Source: Ancistrus triradiatus (Eukaryota; Chordata; Actinopteri; Siluriformes; Loricariidae). Taken from it: a stretch of DNA of 64,000 nucleotides. The notes under the pieces were generated by a model. It made no database searches. It worked only from the letters and a program-made list of their open reading frames with translations, and was not told the DNA's origin. Shown piece by piece: positions 34,321 through 46,075 of the stretch. The stretch spans positions 124,001 to 188,000 of the forward strand of contig JAJAGP010000358.1 in assembly GCA_025084515.1 (NCBI GenBank). The letters run 5' to 3'. The translations under genes were made by a program, and so were the position numbers. Position 1 is the stretch's first letter; each line of letters starts with the position of its first letter.

Positions 34321-34849
34321 CTAATGTCCTGGTTTTGGCTGAGAATTAATGGGGCAAAAACAGAAGCTGGAGCAGAGAAAATGGGATACAATGGGAAGAA
34401 AATAGTAATACTTGGTTTTGAGAGTTGGACTATAGAAATTACATCATGTAAAGGCAGGGTATAAGGAGTGTCCTTCTGAAAAGGCTAGTCAGTCATCTCC
34501 AGGAATTTGACTCTGTCTATTTGTGGTTTGTTGGGCCAAAATAAACATTATTATTTCTTTAAGTCCTGGCTGAGTTATTTAATTATTCTAGTGCCTTTTT
34601 TGAGCAGGTGACTAATTCCACAATATGTTTGTGGTGATTTGGTCAGAAAAATTAGTAATTACAAATCTGAGCTCCAGAGAGCCCGGTCCAGTCCATGTCC
34701 AAGTGGGTTTCCTCCCAAATTCCAAGGACATGTGTCTGATTAGTATCAGTGTAACTTTGCTCCTGTCGTGAAATAAATCCAATCCAATCTCTGGGCAAAA
34801 ATTCAAATATCAGCACTGCCAAGTCTTAAATTACTTGGATTGTGTCCTG

Positions 34850-35215
34850 TCTTAGTGTTGACCGATGTGGTGTAAACCACATTGCCATCTGACTAGTACA
34901 AGTCCACAGAAGATTGGGTGTTTAAATTCCAGCCCCACCATTCGATTCTTGAATCTTGAACAATGTCTTTAACAATTAATTACTTTGATTGTACCCTCTC
35001 ATAACTGAAGTCATTCTAGATAGGGACATCTGTTAAAAGCTGTAAATGTAAACCACATTGCTATTGGACCAGTGGTTCAGTGCTCAAGGCTCTGTACTTC
35101 TGTTGAATTTAAATCCTGACTCTGCGAAGCTACTGTTGGTCTCTTGGGCAAGACCCTTGTCCTTTAACCATGCACCACAATTTTAAGTCACTATGGATTA
35201 AAACACCTGCCTAAC
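34850..35215 (+). repeat. two degenerate SINE family 1 copies in tandem
   Basis: AACCACATTGCCATCTGACT and AACCACATTGCTATTGGACC begin two related stretches; both carry relics of GTTTAAATTCC/ATTTAAATCCTG (B box) and end near GTTAAAAGCTGTAAATGTAA. Confidence 0.45.
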
Positions 35216-35345
35216 ATTTGTTTGTTTCTTTATTTAACTTCAACTTTAACTTATAAACTTCAGTTAGTTCAGAATGCAGCTGCCCGAGTGCTAACTCGAA
35301 CTAGAAAATTTGATCATATCACTCCTGTTCTATCATCACTACACT

Positions 35346-37988
35346 AGGGTGACCATATTTTCATTTCGGAAAACCAGGACACATTGTAGCCTGGTTTAAG
35401 TTAATATTTCCTGTAATGAATGAATTGCACAATGAAAGAAATAATGTCTCATCTAAACATCCCTCACTTAATAACAAAAGTTAACAATGCCTCTCAACTC
35501 CAAATTACACATGATACTCAGTTACCCTCAGTAATGAACGAAATATTGTCTGTTCTGTAGGCTATTGTAAAAAAAAAAAAATAACAATGAAACTAATTAA
35601 CAATCAGCTTTGGAAAAAAATAAAATTAACAAATTAACCAATTAACAAAAAAAATACCTCTTGTGTATTAGCAAAAACACAAAAATACCAACAAAAAATA
35701 TCAATAGACCATCTTTTACTTTCCTGCTTAATCCTCATCTTCCTCCTCTTCGTCTGGTTTTTTTCCTCCTCTTCCCTCTGGTTTTTTCTTCCTCGTCCTT
35801 CTTTGCCCATTTATATTTTTGCTGTAGAGCTGATCTTTCTCAGCATTTTTCTTCTTGTGGCTCAATACATACGTATGAAAGTCCTTGCAAGACATATTTT
35901 TGAAATTGTATTGCACAAATCGGATTCCCTTTCAATGATTCAACTGAGAGCTGGTTCCTCTCCTCTGTTTTGTCCACTGGCTCTGCATCAGTGAAAAAAC
36001 TCTCTTCTACAGTTGCATTGTGAGGAGGAAGTGCAAAAACAAACTGTGCAATCTTCAGCAGTTTCTGAGTAGCATCCAATGCTTCTGGCCTTCTCAAAGT
36101 ATTTGGTCCACTTCTGGTGCACCTGCAGGACCATGATTCCGTCATCACCACTGCTGCTTTTTCTATGAATTTCTTCAGATTAGCAACTTGATCAAAGCAT
36201 TTAACATCATCAATTGGCACCCACCCCCTTTCTCCAAGGTACTTGATGCAGGCCTCCACATCATTCCACTGTGGTGGCTCACTCATGTCCATCCACATGA
36301 ATGTGAGAACTCTTCCATAGGTGTCCATCCACTTCTCCAGATACTCCAAACATGAACTGTACATGCCAAGACATCAGCTATGAACTTGTTACAGCCCTCT
36401 TCAAGTCCTTCTCTGCGATTTTTTGGCCAGCAGTTCCTTAACTTTGAGGGACATGAAATTGTAGTTCTTCCGTTCAATAAGAACGTTGTGGATGTTGCTC
36501 AATATTTTCTTAACCTCCATGATGGAGTTTGTTCTCCCTTTCCATTTCTTGAATGTGATTGTGGAAGACGGACACGAGTGAGTGCATGTGCCACAAGTAT
36601 ATCTCACTAAATGGATTTTCAAAAAATCCCTTGATCATCATGGGTGGCTTTTTCCTGAGACGAAAAGAATGCTTTTAAAGCAGGGAACATCTGCAGCATC
36701 CCCTCTCTATGCCACCTGGTCTTGCTGTGTGACATTCAGCATCCTCCTGTATTCACATCCACAAAATCGCAATACTCTTTGAGGGACTCTGTGCGCACAG
36801 TGTAAATGTGGAAGTACTGGTAGATTTTAAAAATTATATTCTCAATGTCCACGTCAAGTCTGTCTGCCCCGTGATGGACACAGTTGTTAAGAATATGTGC
36901 TGCTGACAACCTACACCACATCAATGTTTTTTTTGGTAGCATTCTCTTCAAATTTGCAAATACATTTATTTCCCCCTTCGTCACGCCGGGTTCCACCAAA
37001 ATTAGTGTTGCAATTGTCGCCGGTAAATGCGACGCATTTGGAAGCCAATTGATTTTTTTTTACCAATGTTTCCATTAGGTAATTGGCGATGGTGGTTGCA
37101 GTCTCGTTTGGTGTATCTTGCACTCGAATTAGTTTACTCTGCACACCACCCTCCTTCCAGTCAAAGTACCTAATTTTATTATGGGGAAGATTTTTCATTT
37201 CATTCACCGCACCGTGATTACTCCCATCATTGCTTACACACCACAAAATGGGATGTTTTTTGAGAGCGCTTCGTGCGCCACTTCAACAGAATGAGGTGCC
37301 AGAACACCGTCAACAATAGCCTCGGTCTTAGTTCGGGCACACAACTAAACTTTTTTGGCTGTGGTCTGAATCGGGGAGGGGGGTTTTTTTCAACAATGAA
37401 CTTGTGGCAGGCAGTCCATAGATCGATAACTGTTGTGATGTTTCACTGTGGAAATGACCATGCAGCCTCCGCTGCATTCACGGCATCCTCGTTCCCTGTT
37501 TTGACAAAAGTACTGTGTGATCGAGCTCGCACTATTCTCGCCTCGGACAGCTGTTTTATGCTTCTCGGTGTCCAGGTGGCTTTTCAGATCCCTTCCACCT
37601 CCACTGGACACCGATACATATGTGCCTGCTTTGCACACTGTGCACAAGGCTTCCCATTTGTCTCGACCCCAGTCCTGAAAGCGGGAAACTCTTACTCTTT
37701 TGTAAATCGTCGGTAACATACACTTGCGCTTCGGCATGTTGCTTTGCGTACTGACTGTCTATATTCTGATTAAGAACAGGGCTGCCCTCACTGACGCGGC
37801 CTCAGGATATTACTACACACGCAGCGCCGTGCGCAGGGCCCTAGTGCCTGTAAATTTAATGGTCCAATGAAGGTCATTTAAAAACCAGGCCATTTCCTCA
37901 CCTTTTAAAAAAAAAAACCGGGACGCCTGGGGACAGGGGACGTGAAATACGGACATGTCCCGGTAAATACGGACGTTTGGTCACCCTA
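35346..37988 (-). mobile_element. hAT-family DNA transposon, nearly complete
   Basis: Inverted ends (T)AGGGTGACCA and TGGTCACCCTA, flanked by the perfect 8-base direct repeat ACTACACT (35338-35345 and 37989-37996), the size expected for hAT target duplications. It carries a minus-strand transposase in several broken frames. Confidence 0.92.
35840..37737 (-). pseudogene. hAT transposase (BED finger, catalytic core, hATC dimerisation tail), frameshifted
   Basis: Begins MPKRKCMLPTIYKRVRVSRF at 37737. A BED-type finger follows: Cys-x2-Cys in LCTVCKAG and His pair in LKSHLDTEKHK. The core contains FTGDNCNTNFGG near 36990 (the hAT DN motif), then a frameshift to LSAAHILNNCVHHGADRLD. The C-terminal piece (36364-35840) has the hATC dimerisation region: LLKIAQFVFALPPHNATVEE and ERNQLSVESLKGN. 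At least three frame changes were counted, so no single protein is made. The domain order and ends identify the superfamily; the subfamily was not resolved. Confidence 0.85.
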
Positions 37989-39326
37989 ACTACACTGGTT
38001 ACCAGTCAAATTCCGCATTGATTACAAAAAATACTTCTTATAACTTATAAAGCTCCACATGGCCTGGCCCCACATTATCTGAGTGAACTCTTTAGAGTTT
38101 TACAATCCAACTCGTCTACTTCGTTCGCAGGGTACAAGACTCTTTTTATAGTTCCTAGAATTAAAAAAGTCACAGCAGGGGGAAAGGCTTTCTCATACAT
38201 GGCCTCCCAAAAAATGGAATAAACTTCCCACTTTCGTTCGAGACTCAACCACTCTTTCAAAGTTTTTAAGTCTAGGTAAAGACATACTTATTTACGCAGG
38301 CTTTTGACTAGATTTAGACCAGGTTTGCATGGCTTGGGGGTCACTGGGGCCGGAGTCTGGAGTCATGTCTGGCCCTGCCTGCCTTGTCCCCTAGAGTGTC
38401 GAGTGGGCGTCTGGCTGAACTGGGCTTCGGTCCTCGTGATCATTTGACTCGTGCATCCTTGCCTTAGAATAAGGGCAGAGCTGGGGTTCATAGTCAAAGA
38501 GTCTTATTGTGATCAGAGACGTTGGGTTGCTGTCTTCTGCCCTCCCGTGGGGTTGCCAATGTCTCATGTGATCCCTCTTGGAATGTGTTCCTATACCCTA
38601 CCAGTTCTTTTCTTTCTCTTTCTAGCTATGCTGCTATAGCTAATGCTGCCGGGGTCTCATGCTACAACGCGGCATCAGTGATTGACATGGCATCAGTTAT
38701 TTGTTAATAGGCACTGTGCTCTTAATCAATAACTAATTACATTTTCTGTTTTCTACCAGTTTTTCCAGCCCCACACATGATGTTCATCCACTGCAAGCTT
38801 CACTCAAGCTGCTTCCGTCATCAGCTCCCAGCCCCATCATACCCGGGCTACTTAATGCCGATGTGCATACTTCACTTTTTATTCGAACGATGACTCCATG
38901 ACTTTTGTTTCGTTTCTTAGATTTTATCATCTACGCCACCCCCAAGGAGGTTGGGTCCCTTTTTGAGTCTTGGGCCTCCCAAGGTTTCTTTCCTATAACA
39001 CTTAGGGAGATTTTCCTTGTCCACTGTCGTCTGCTGTCCCCCCTAGGCTTGCTCAATTTGGGATTGGACGTAGTTATTAGGAGATAATCTAAACTTGTAA
39101 AGTTGCTTTGAGACAACGCTCCATTGTAAAAAGTGCTATATAAATAGATCTGACTTGACTTATTTAACGTCACTATCAGCATCAGAGGCCATTTCAGTGA
39201 CACACACATATCTATACACAATGATACAACAAGACTAGTCATATACACTCAATATATACACTATATACATAATATATACATATACGGTAATATATACAAT
39301 ATATACACTCAAGTCAATGCCAATTT

Positions 39327-39540
39327 AGCGTAATCAATTAACCTAACACGCATGTCTTTGGATAGTGAAAGGAAACCGGACTACCTGAGGGAGCTCACAC
39401 AGACATGGGGAGGACATACAGACTCCACACAGAATGGACCCAAGCCGCTCCACCCTGGGATTGAACCCAGGACCTTTTTGCTGTGAGACGGCGGTGCTAC
39501 ACCGAGCCACCGTGTTACCCCCGTGCCTAACGTGGGAAAT
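39327..39540 (-). mobile_element. SINE family 2 (tRNA-derived), copy
   Basis: Reverse copy with head GGCTCGGTGTAGCACCG and B-box-like GGGTTCAATCC (read on minus), body GTCTGTATGTCCTCCCCATG, and TTAATTGATTACGC near its 3' side. Confidence 0.75.
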
Positions 39541-41327
39541 TAAGAACTGTAACTGTAAACCCCTTATAGCCAAAAACGTTTGTCTGAAAATGGCCCTTTA
39601 TTAAAAGCTTTTATGTACCTAATAACTTTTCTTTTTTTAAGCCTTAGAACAAGTAAATAAGACACAAAACAATACATTTGCCATTTATTTTTCTGAAAAC
39701 TGTGATTAATGAGTACCTGGTGTCCCGTGAGGATATACTCCTGCTTAACTTAAAACTAAAATGAGAAACTATAAATTTGCACTGCATTAACTGAATAAAA
39801 AAAGTTCTTAAGTTCATTAGCTTTTCTGTGAACTGTAGACAGAGTACATATAATTTATCCATTCCTCCTTTGCATAAATGTACAGGGTGTCTATAAAGTC
39901 CCTCTTTAACATTGTTAATATGTGCATCGATTCAGCATGGGCCTCACACTGAATCGATGTAACATCCATAAAGTCTGTCAAAGTCTTGTGCTTTATATAG
40001 ATCTGAAAACAGCCTCTCACTTATGTTGGTTGGTAACAAATTTATTAATGCGGGGACTTACTGCATATAAACACAATATTAAACATATTCAATGTAATAA
40101 TTGAATAGAACCCAATGGCTAAACGAGGGTTAATTTTTCAACTAGAGTGAATATTTAAAAATCACCATATTAAAAACCCCAACTAAACAAACATCCCACT
40201 ACATTAAGACTCTCAGATACTGCAACTACATGGGTTTCAGGCAATGCTTCTGTCAGCCAATTCTGGAGCAGTAGGCGGGATTTGTCAGAAAACGGGTGCG
40301 GTAACAAACAACACAAGCACGACTTCGGCGTTACTGAAGGTCACTGATTGAAACTTTATTCGAAGCTTTAGCTTGGACCTATCGCTTTAGAACTTGGACA
40401 AAAACTTATTTAATACTTGTGATGAATTCTCCAACTCCATGATGAGAGATTTTACAATGTTTGTGACCTTACAAAAGACTATGGACCATTGTATCATGTA
40501 TTTCAAAGTTACCTTATTGAAATACAGTACAGGTTTAAGTGTTCTTGAATTTATATTTTCACCATCCTGCTGAATATAACAGAAAAGACCAGCTTAAGTT
40601 ATGTTTTGGACGCTGGTTTGCTGGGCAACCAGTTTTGCCGGCACAACCATTTGAGTTCACCAGATAAGCCACAACTTGGACCAATATGGAACATGGAACT
40701 AGTATGATCTTACAAATCAACCAGCATCCAAATGCTGTTTTTAGCAAGAGTGCACAGATACTACATAAGGTAAAATACTTTTATAGGATCACTGGTACAG
40801 CTTATTCTTGAGGACGACACTTGCTGAAATGTTTTATTATTTTCATATATAATAAACTGACCTCAACGTTGCAATTTGCAGAAATGACTCTTTCACATAG
40901 TACCGTAGAGTTCTGTAGTACCGGCATCACATTATTATGATTGGAATGTTAGCAGTCTCAGAACTGGATTTCATTAATATTTTCATCAATCCACTGAAAA
41001 CGACCCTGAACTGGATTAATGCGGGTATGAAAAGTAAGTCAGTGAATGATAGTTACCTGTCCATTCAGATCACTGTTTTATGTGGGACATGTTACCTTGT
41101 CATCAAAAATGCATTTTGTAATATTCAGACCTTGTGTAGGATAGTGCTGGCTTAGTGTTTTAGGTACTGGACTCTTGACCAGTATGTTAAAAGCTGTAGG
41201 CTGAACTGGACTAGTGACACTTATGTTGGCAAGCTGTCTTTGTGGTCTGTAGCAAGGGTATTTATCCTCATTTGTAATTGTGATTCTCTTTAGGTAAAAA
41301 CCATCTCCCAGATGATTATACATCATA

Positions 41328-41480
41328 GGGGTGTAACAATACACTCAGAATTCGATTCTCGATACTCAGTTCACGATTCAATTAAAAAAAAATGATTCAC
41401 AATAGTTCTTGATTTGATTTTCTTGCTTTAAAGACACTGGATAAAAGGCATTCCTTTTTTTATTTCTGAAGGGTAAACAA
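41328..41480. repeat. possible hAT-type MITE relic
   Basis: GGGGTGTAACAATACACTCA followed by GATTCGATTCTCGATAC-like words resembles one end of a common fish hAT MITE. The other end was not found, so the call is weak. Confidence 0.35.
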
Positions 41481-43319
41481 TGCAAAACAAAGCACATTCT
41501 CTTGTATAAGTTTTTAAACAAAAAACTTTAGTCTTCAGCTATTCAATTACTAGAAACAGAGGTTTAAAATTGTAAACATGTTCTATTCTAGCTTCACAAT
41601 GTATTAAATAACCTTTTCATTGTTCATTTCAGAAAAATAACAATTCAAAGTAAGGTGTACTTTTCTCGAATAGAAATTTAAGAAAAAGAAAAAAAAAAAA
41701 AAAAAAACTCTGTTGTCCCCTGCAATTAAAAGAAATTGGGAGTTCTAAATAACGCTACTGCGAGAAAACGTGCTATTTTAACACTTTCACCAAATTTAAA
41801 TAACTAAATGAAAATATTAAATTTTCTTAAATAAAAAAAAATAATTTAATTGAAAATCAAAGTAAACAAACAAGCCACTTTCCACTGCAAAGCGGAAAAT
41901 AATAAAGACAATACAGTCTGTCATTCATTCTAGATATGCGCATGGGAATATGATGTATGATTTGTGCCCTCTGGTGTTCAAAAAATGCAAGTGCAGAATG
42001 ATGCATCCTTCCACCCCAACACATTACCAACAGAAAAACAGCATACAGTCATTCTTTGTCTTACAGTTTGCAGTCAACTCATTAAAACACCTTCTGTCCA
42101 GTTTTATTTGTACATTTTGCCTCAACATTCAAGAAATGGGGAAAACCAAACCTTCAGAAAATAAAAAAAATGAAGTAAAATAACAGGGTTGAAAAGTGAT
42201 CAGACCCTGATTTTACTTCGTAGTAAACATCTGTTCATTCATTACACTTGCAAGGTTTTGTCAAAACACAAAGGGATCCAGTGTAGTCTTAAATAAACAG
42301 CTGTTTTGTATAAATTTGGGTAGTCCAGTACCTTACCCGCCAGGCTACCTGTGCATATGTTAAACTATGGTACCGCTATGATCATAAATATCAGACTACA
42401 AGTCTAACTAAGGTCAAAGATGCTTGGGTTAACCTCTGAAACACAGACCTTCTGGTCTATAGTCCAGTACCTTACCCGCTAGGCTACCACAGCTTAGTCT
42501 CAAGAGGTGCCTCTGAATGAAATTCCTCTGAAAGTCCTATGCTCCGACTGCACACTTTAAAACCACTGCTAACTGTTGTACTGCATGTTTAAAAATGGTA
42601 AGTAAAAAGCAACATTTTGCACCATCGGCTTGAGAGACACTGGCTACGTTTGCATGCATCTAAATGAAATTATTCTGATTGTGGATTCTGACTGACCTGT
42701 TTACATGCTCACTAAACTAAAAATAAAAATGGATGCCCTGAACGCCATGTAAAGGGAGCGAGTATTGTTACCAGAGTTTTGGGCTTTTGATATGGAAAAC
42801 GCATCTGTTTTGGGCTCAGCAAAACGTACTTTAAAGGCACATATTAAACAGGGGAGAGAAATTGTGTACTGCCACATTCTTATAAAATAATATGCATACT
42901 CTGTCTCATTCTTTTGCTGAAATACTTTTGAACAGGCAACTCCTGTGGCTTCAAGTTAAGAGCCAGTTGCAAACCTCAGCTCAGAAAATTCCAATGCTTG
43001 AGATTTTACTAACAAAAATGACTCGGAAAAACTGGCAAAGTTCTAAAATGATTATAGACAAACATACACTTGCAAACAAATATTTAACACCACTCTAAAG
43101 AAAGTAAAGTAAGTAAGTATAATTAATTTAAAGCAATTCTGAAAAGTTCAAGTCTTTATCACAAGAAAATGTACAATGTAGTACTTTCGAGCTACAAGAT
43201 AAGCCCCCGTCGTTGTACAAGGATGATCGAGCTATAAATACTTGCGGGGTGTGTGACAGGATTCATAAATTGAGAAGAGGTGGTACAGTGCAGTGAATGT
43301 CTCGTTTGATGTGTGGAAA

Positions 43320-43870
43320 ATAGGTCATAAAGCAGATGTAAATGATGAGAAAGGCCGTGCCAAAGGCCATAGTGTGAAGGAAGTAGCTGAATTTGCGTAC
43401 ATTTACATTTACAGCATTTAGCAGATGCCCTTATCCAGAGCGACTTACAATTGATACATTACAGTCTTACAATCCAAGCAATTGTGGGTTAAGGGCCTTG
43501 CTCAAGGACCCAACAATGGAGCATGGCAGAGGTGGGATTTGAACCCTGGACCTTCTGGTCCATAGTCCAGTACCTTACCCGCTAGGCTACCGCAGTCCTA
43601 CGATCATACGGGTCTACCAGCAGTGGCAAAAATCCCATGCTACAGGAAATTCTCCTCATAATTGTGTTCAAAATATGAAACTTACTGACAGGCACCGCTG
43701 GCATGTTTCACGACTTGTGAATAAAAATCGCTTCATTTCCAGGCAATACGTGCTTCTAGAAGTCAACGCACTTCCTTCACAACCAATTTCTGAAAGAACC
43801 CTCCGCAAGGAACTGCATACCATGAACATATGGAGCAGAGTGGCACATGTTGCACCAAAATGGCAATGAG
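43320..43870 (+). pseudogene. Tc1-like transposase relic interrupted by a SINE
   Basis: The first part reads KGRAKGHSVKEVAEFA (to 43399). The second part, from 43599, reads YDHTGLPAVAKIPC and then KLTDRHRWHVSRLVNKNRFI, SRQYVLLEVNALPSQPISER and TLRKELHTMNIWSRVAHVAP, the paired helix-turn-helix region of a Tc1/mariner transposase. A stop follows at 43868; the catalytic domain is absent. A SINE lies between the two parts. Confidence 0.7.
43399..43598 (-). mobile_element. SINE family 1 (tRNA-derived), nested copy
   Basis: Reverse copy: ACATTTACATTTACAGCATT on the left, CCGCTAGGCTACCGCAGTCC on the right. It interrupts a Tc1-like transposase relic. Confidence 0.9.
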
Positions 43871-44204
43871 TAGAAGGAGATATCCAATACCTTAAACATT
43901 CCTAGAGACCTATTCCTATTGGAGACATTGTACAGAGGGTTTAAAACTTATGGCAATATTACAATAAATATTCTTTGTTTACTGAAGCTTACTACTATTT
44001 ACAGGTATGCGCCATTAAATGTCTAACCGATCAACGTCTGTTCACTTTAAGTTTCAAGGTCTTAAGAATTATAGTATGAAATAATCTTAAATACATCTAA
44101 TTCACTCCTGAATGACAGAAAAAGTAGTACGAGCGACACCTGCTGACAGAAAAGAGAATCACATTCTTGAAAGGCAGAAAACAACATGCTAACGTTCCTT
44201 TCGA

Positions 44205-44415
44205 GTGGTCTGGGTCCATGTGGAGTCTGCATGTCCTTCCCATGTCCGCATTGGTTTACTCCAGGTACTCCTGTTTCCTCCCACAGTCATGTGTATTAGG
44301 TTAATTGGTGTCTCTAAACGTGCTCTATGATGGATTGGCGCCATATGCCACTGGCTAGGCACCAGCTCTCCTGCGACTCTGCCTCGGCTCAATAAAGTGA
44401 ATAAATGAATTGTAA
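44205..44415 (+). mobile_element. SINE family 2, copy without head
   Basis: Body GTGGAGTCTGCATGTCCTTC, then CCTGTTTCCTCCCACAGTCA and GATGGATTGGCGCC, ending in a GAATAAATGAAT tail. Confidence 0.7.
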
Positions 44416-44886
44416 ATGAACAACGATTATTGTGGCAACCACGGCTTTTCCTCACTCTCGCCACGTGACTCCCTATGAAATTATAAAACAAAAAAAACAA
44501 AAACAAACAAAAAAAAAAAAAAACTTTCACTCAAAAAGAGTAGGCACTACTACTTTTGTTAAAAGAAAACTTCCCAGCTTATGTTTGATTTTTAGCTAAA
44601 CATTTAGCTGTCCTGAATAAAGAAAAGAAGCCAAAATGGAGGGAAAAAAGGTTATAAAAGTAACCCAAGAGAAAATAAAGAAAGCAATAAAATAAGTTAA
44701 ATTGTTGCCAAAACAAACTGCAATGAATCACTTTTGGTCTGTGTGCACAGTCTGGGGTGGAGGCAGGTTTTCTTAGATACTTGTATGGGGGGCTCCAAGG
44801 AAAAAAGGTTGGGAACCACTGATTTAAACTACTATGTGATGATGGTATTGTCCGGTCAGCGTCTTGTTTCACAGAATGTAATGTGG

Positions 44887-45048
44887 CAGTGGGACTGTGG
44901 TGGTTAAGGTAATGTACTACGGACCAGAAGGTTCAGGGTTCAAAACCCACCTCTGCCAGGCTGCCACTGTTGGGTCCTTAAGCAAAGTCCTTAACCAACA
45001 ATTGCTTGGATTGTAAGCGTCTTCTAAATGACATGCATGTAAATATTA
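44887..45048 (+). mobile_element. SINE family 1 (tRNA-derived), shortened copy
   Basis: GGTGGTTAAGGTAATGTACT and GGTTCAAAACCCACCTC form the head; TGGGTCCTTAAGCAAAGTCC the body. Its 3' end is shortened. Confidence 0.75.
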
Positions 45049-45187
45049 AACGGCGCATACCTGTATTACCAGTCAATTCTCTACACATCATCAGTATACA
45101 TTTTAAGGTGAGGGTGGCTGAATATTTCTTATTGCAAGTGTATATCTATCGAAAATTCATTTTAACCTGAATTAGATCTCGCTCTGG

Positions 45188-45314
<127 letters not shown>

Positions 45315-45557
45315 TGTCTGCACAACTCAAAGAAGGTAACTGTTGGTCCTCGCAGTCAACGCATGCAATACCCAACATGACCACAAGATGTCACCCATGT
45401 CGCAGGAGCATACATTTATAGAACAAGTCAGGGATTATCAATTGTTAATCTAAGAAGCAAAGGCAAAAGGGCTCAAACCATTTAGATTTCTGCTTGATTT
45501 ATCACCATAGCAACAAACCAAATACAGTCAAAGCAATATTTGACTAATATATTTTTT

Positions 45558-45563
45558 TTTATT
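45558..45563 (-). promoter_or_regulatory. candidate lnpk poly(A) signal
   Basis: AATAAA on the minus strand about 370 bases after the lnpk stop codon. If used, transcripts end before the poly-C tract. Confidence 0.45.
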
Positions 45564-45932
45564 ATTACCGGCAGGACATTTTTTTGGGTGATGCTTAAGA
45601 TTTGAGGGTTTCATATGAAACGGAGAGATCTGGCCCTAGTAGACTTAGATCTGAACTCTGGGCTTTGAAGGCTCGGTAGTATGATTACAGGTCCCTACGA
45701 TGGACTGGCGTCTCATCCAGGGAGGAATTTTGGCTGCGGACAGCGCCCCCTTCACTGAAAACAATGACTGGTGCATCCCTACCAGAAACACAACCTAGTG
45801 CAAATAAAATACAACATACAACAAAGCAGCAAATAATTTAAAACTTGAGCATTTTAAAATATAGCATTCCATGCACCAGTGTATAGTGCTCCGAGTGACT
45901 CCACCTCAAACTGCACCTGCTTGACTCGTTAT

Positions 45933-46075
45933 CTATGAACCCTCTGAGGCAGAGGGGCCCGGTTCAACCTGGGGCAAATCTTCATCTGGCTTCAAATCTT
46001 CTTCCTGCGTCGTGGATGAGGTGCTGTCTAACTCTGGCTCTGTTTTGTCAGCCAAGAGAGCAGGCTGTACATCTT
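45933..46075 (-). CDS. lnpk: lnpk last exon: acidic tail and stop
   Basis: Encodes EDVQPALLADKTEPELDSTS then STTQEEDLKPDEDLP and QVEPGPSASEGS, stop TAG at 45935-45933. The acidic, Ser/Glu-rich composition fits the C-terminal tail of Lunapark, although that tail is poorly conserved; the splice phase (G + AA) joins exactly to the previous exon. Confidence 0.85.

Larger units (their letters stand above)
35225..39165 (+). mobile_element. L2-like LINE 3' region, interrupted by a hAT element
   Basis: Before the insertion the frame reads LQLVQNAAARVLTRTRKF and HITPVLSSLH; after it continues WLPVKFRIDYK, the conserved end of an L2 reverse transcriptase. A long 3' UTR follows (38300-39165), ending GTGCTATATAAATAGATCTG, typical of the family. 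The hAT element at 35346-37988 splits it exactly between codons for SSLH and WLPV. Further frameshifts make the LINE inactive. Confidence 0.8.
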
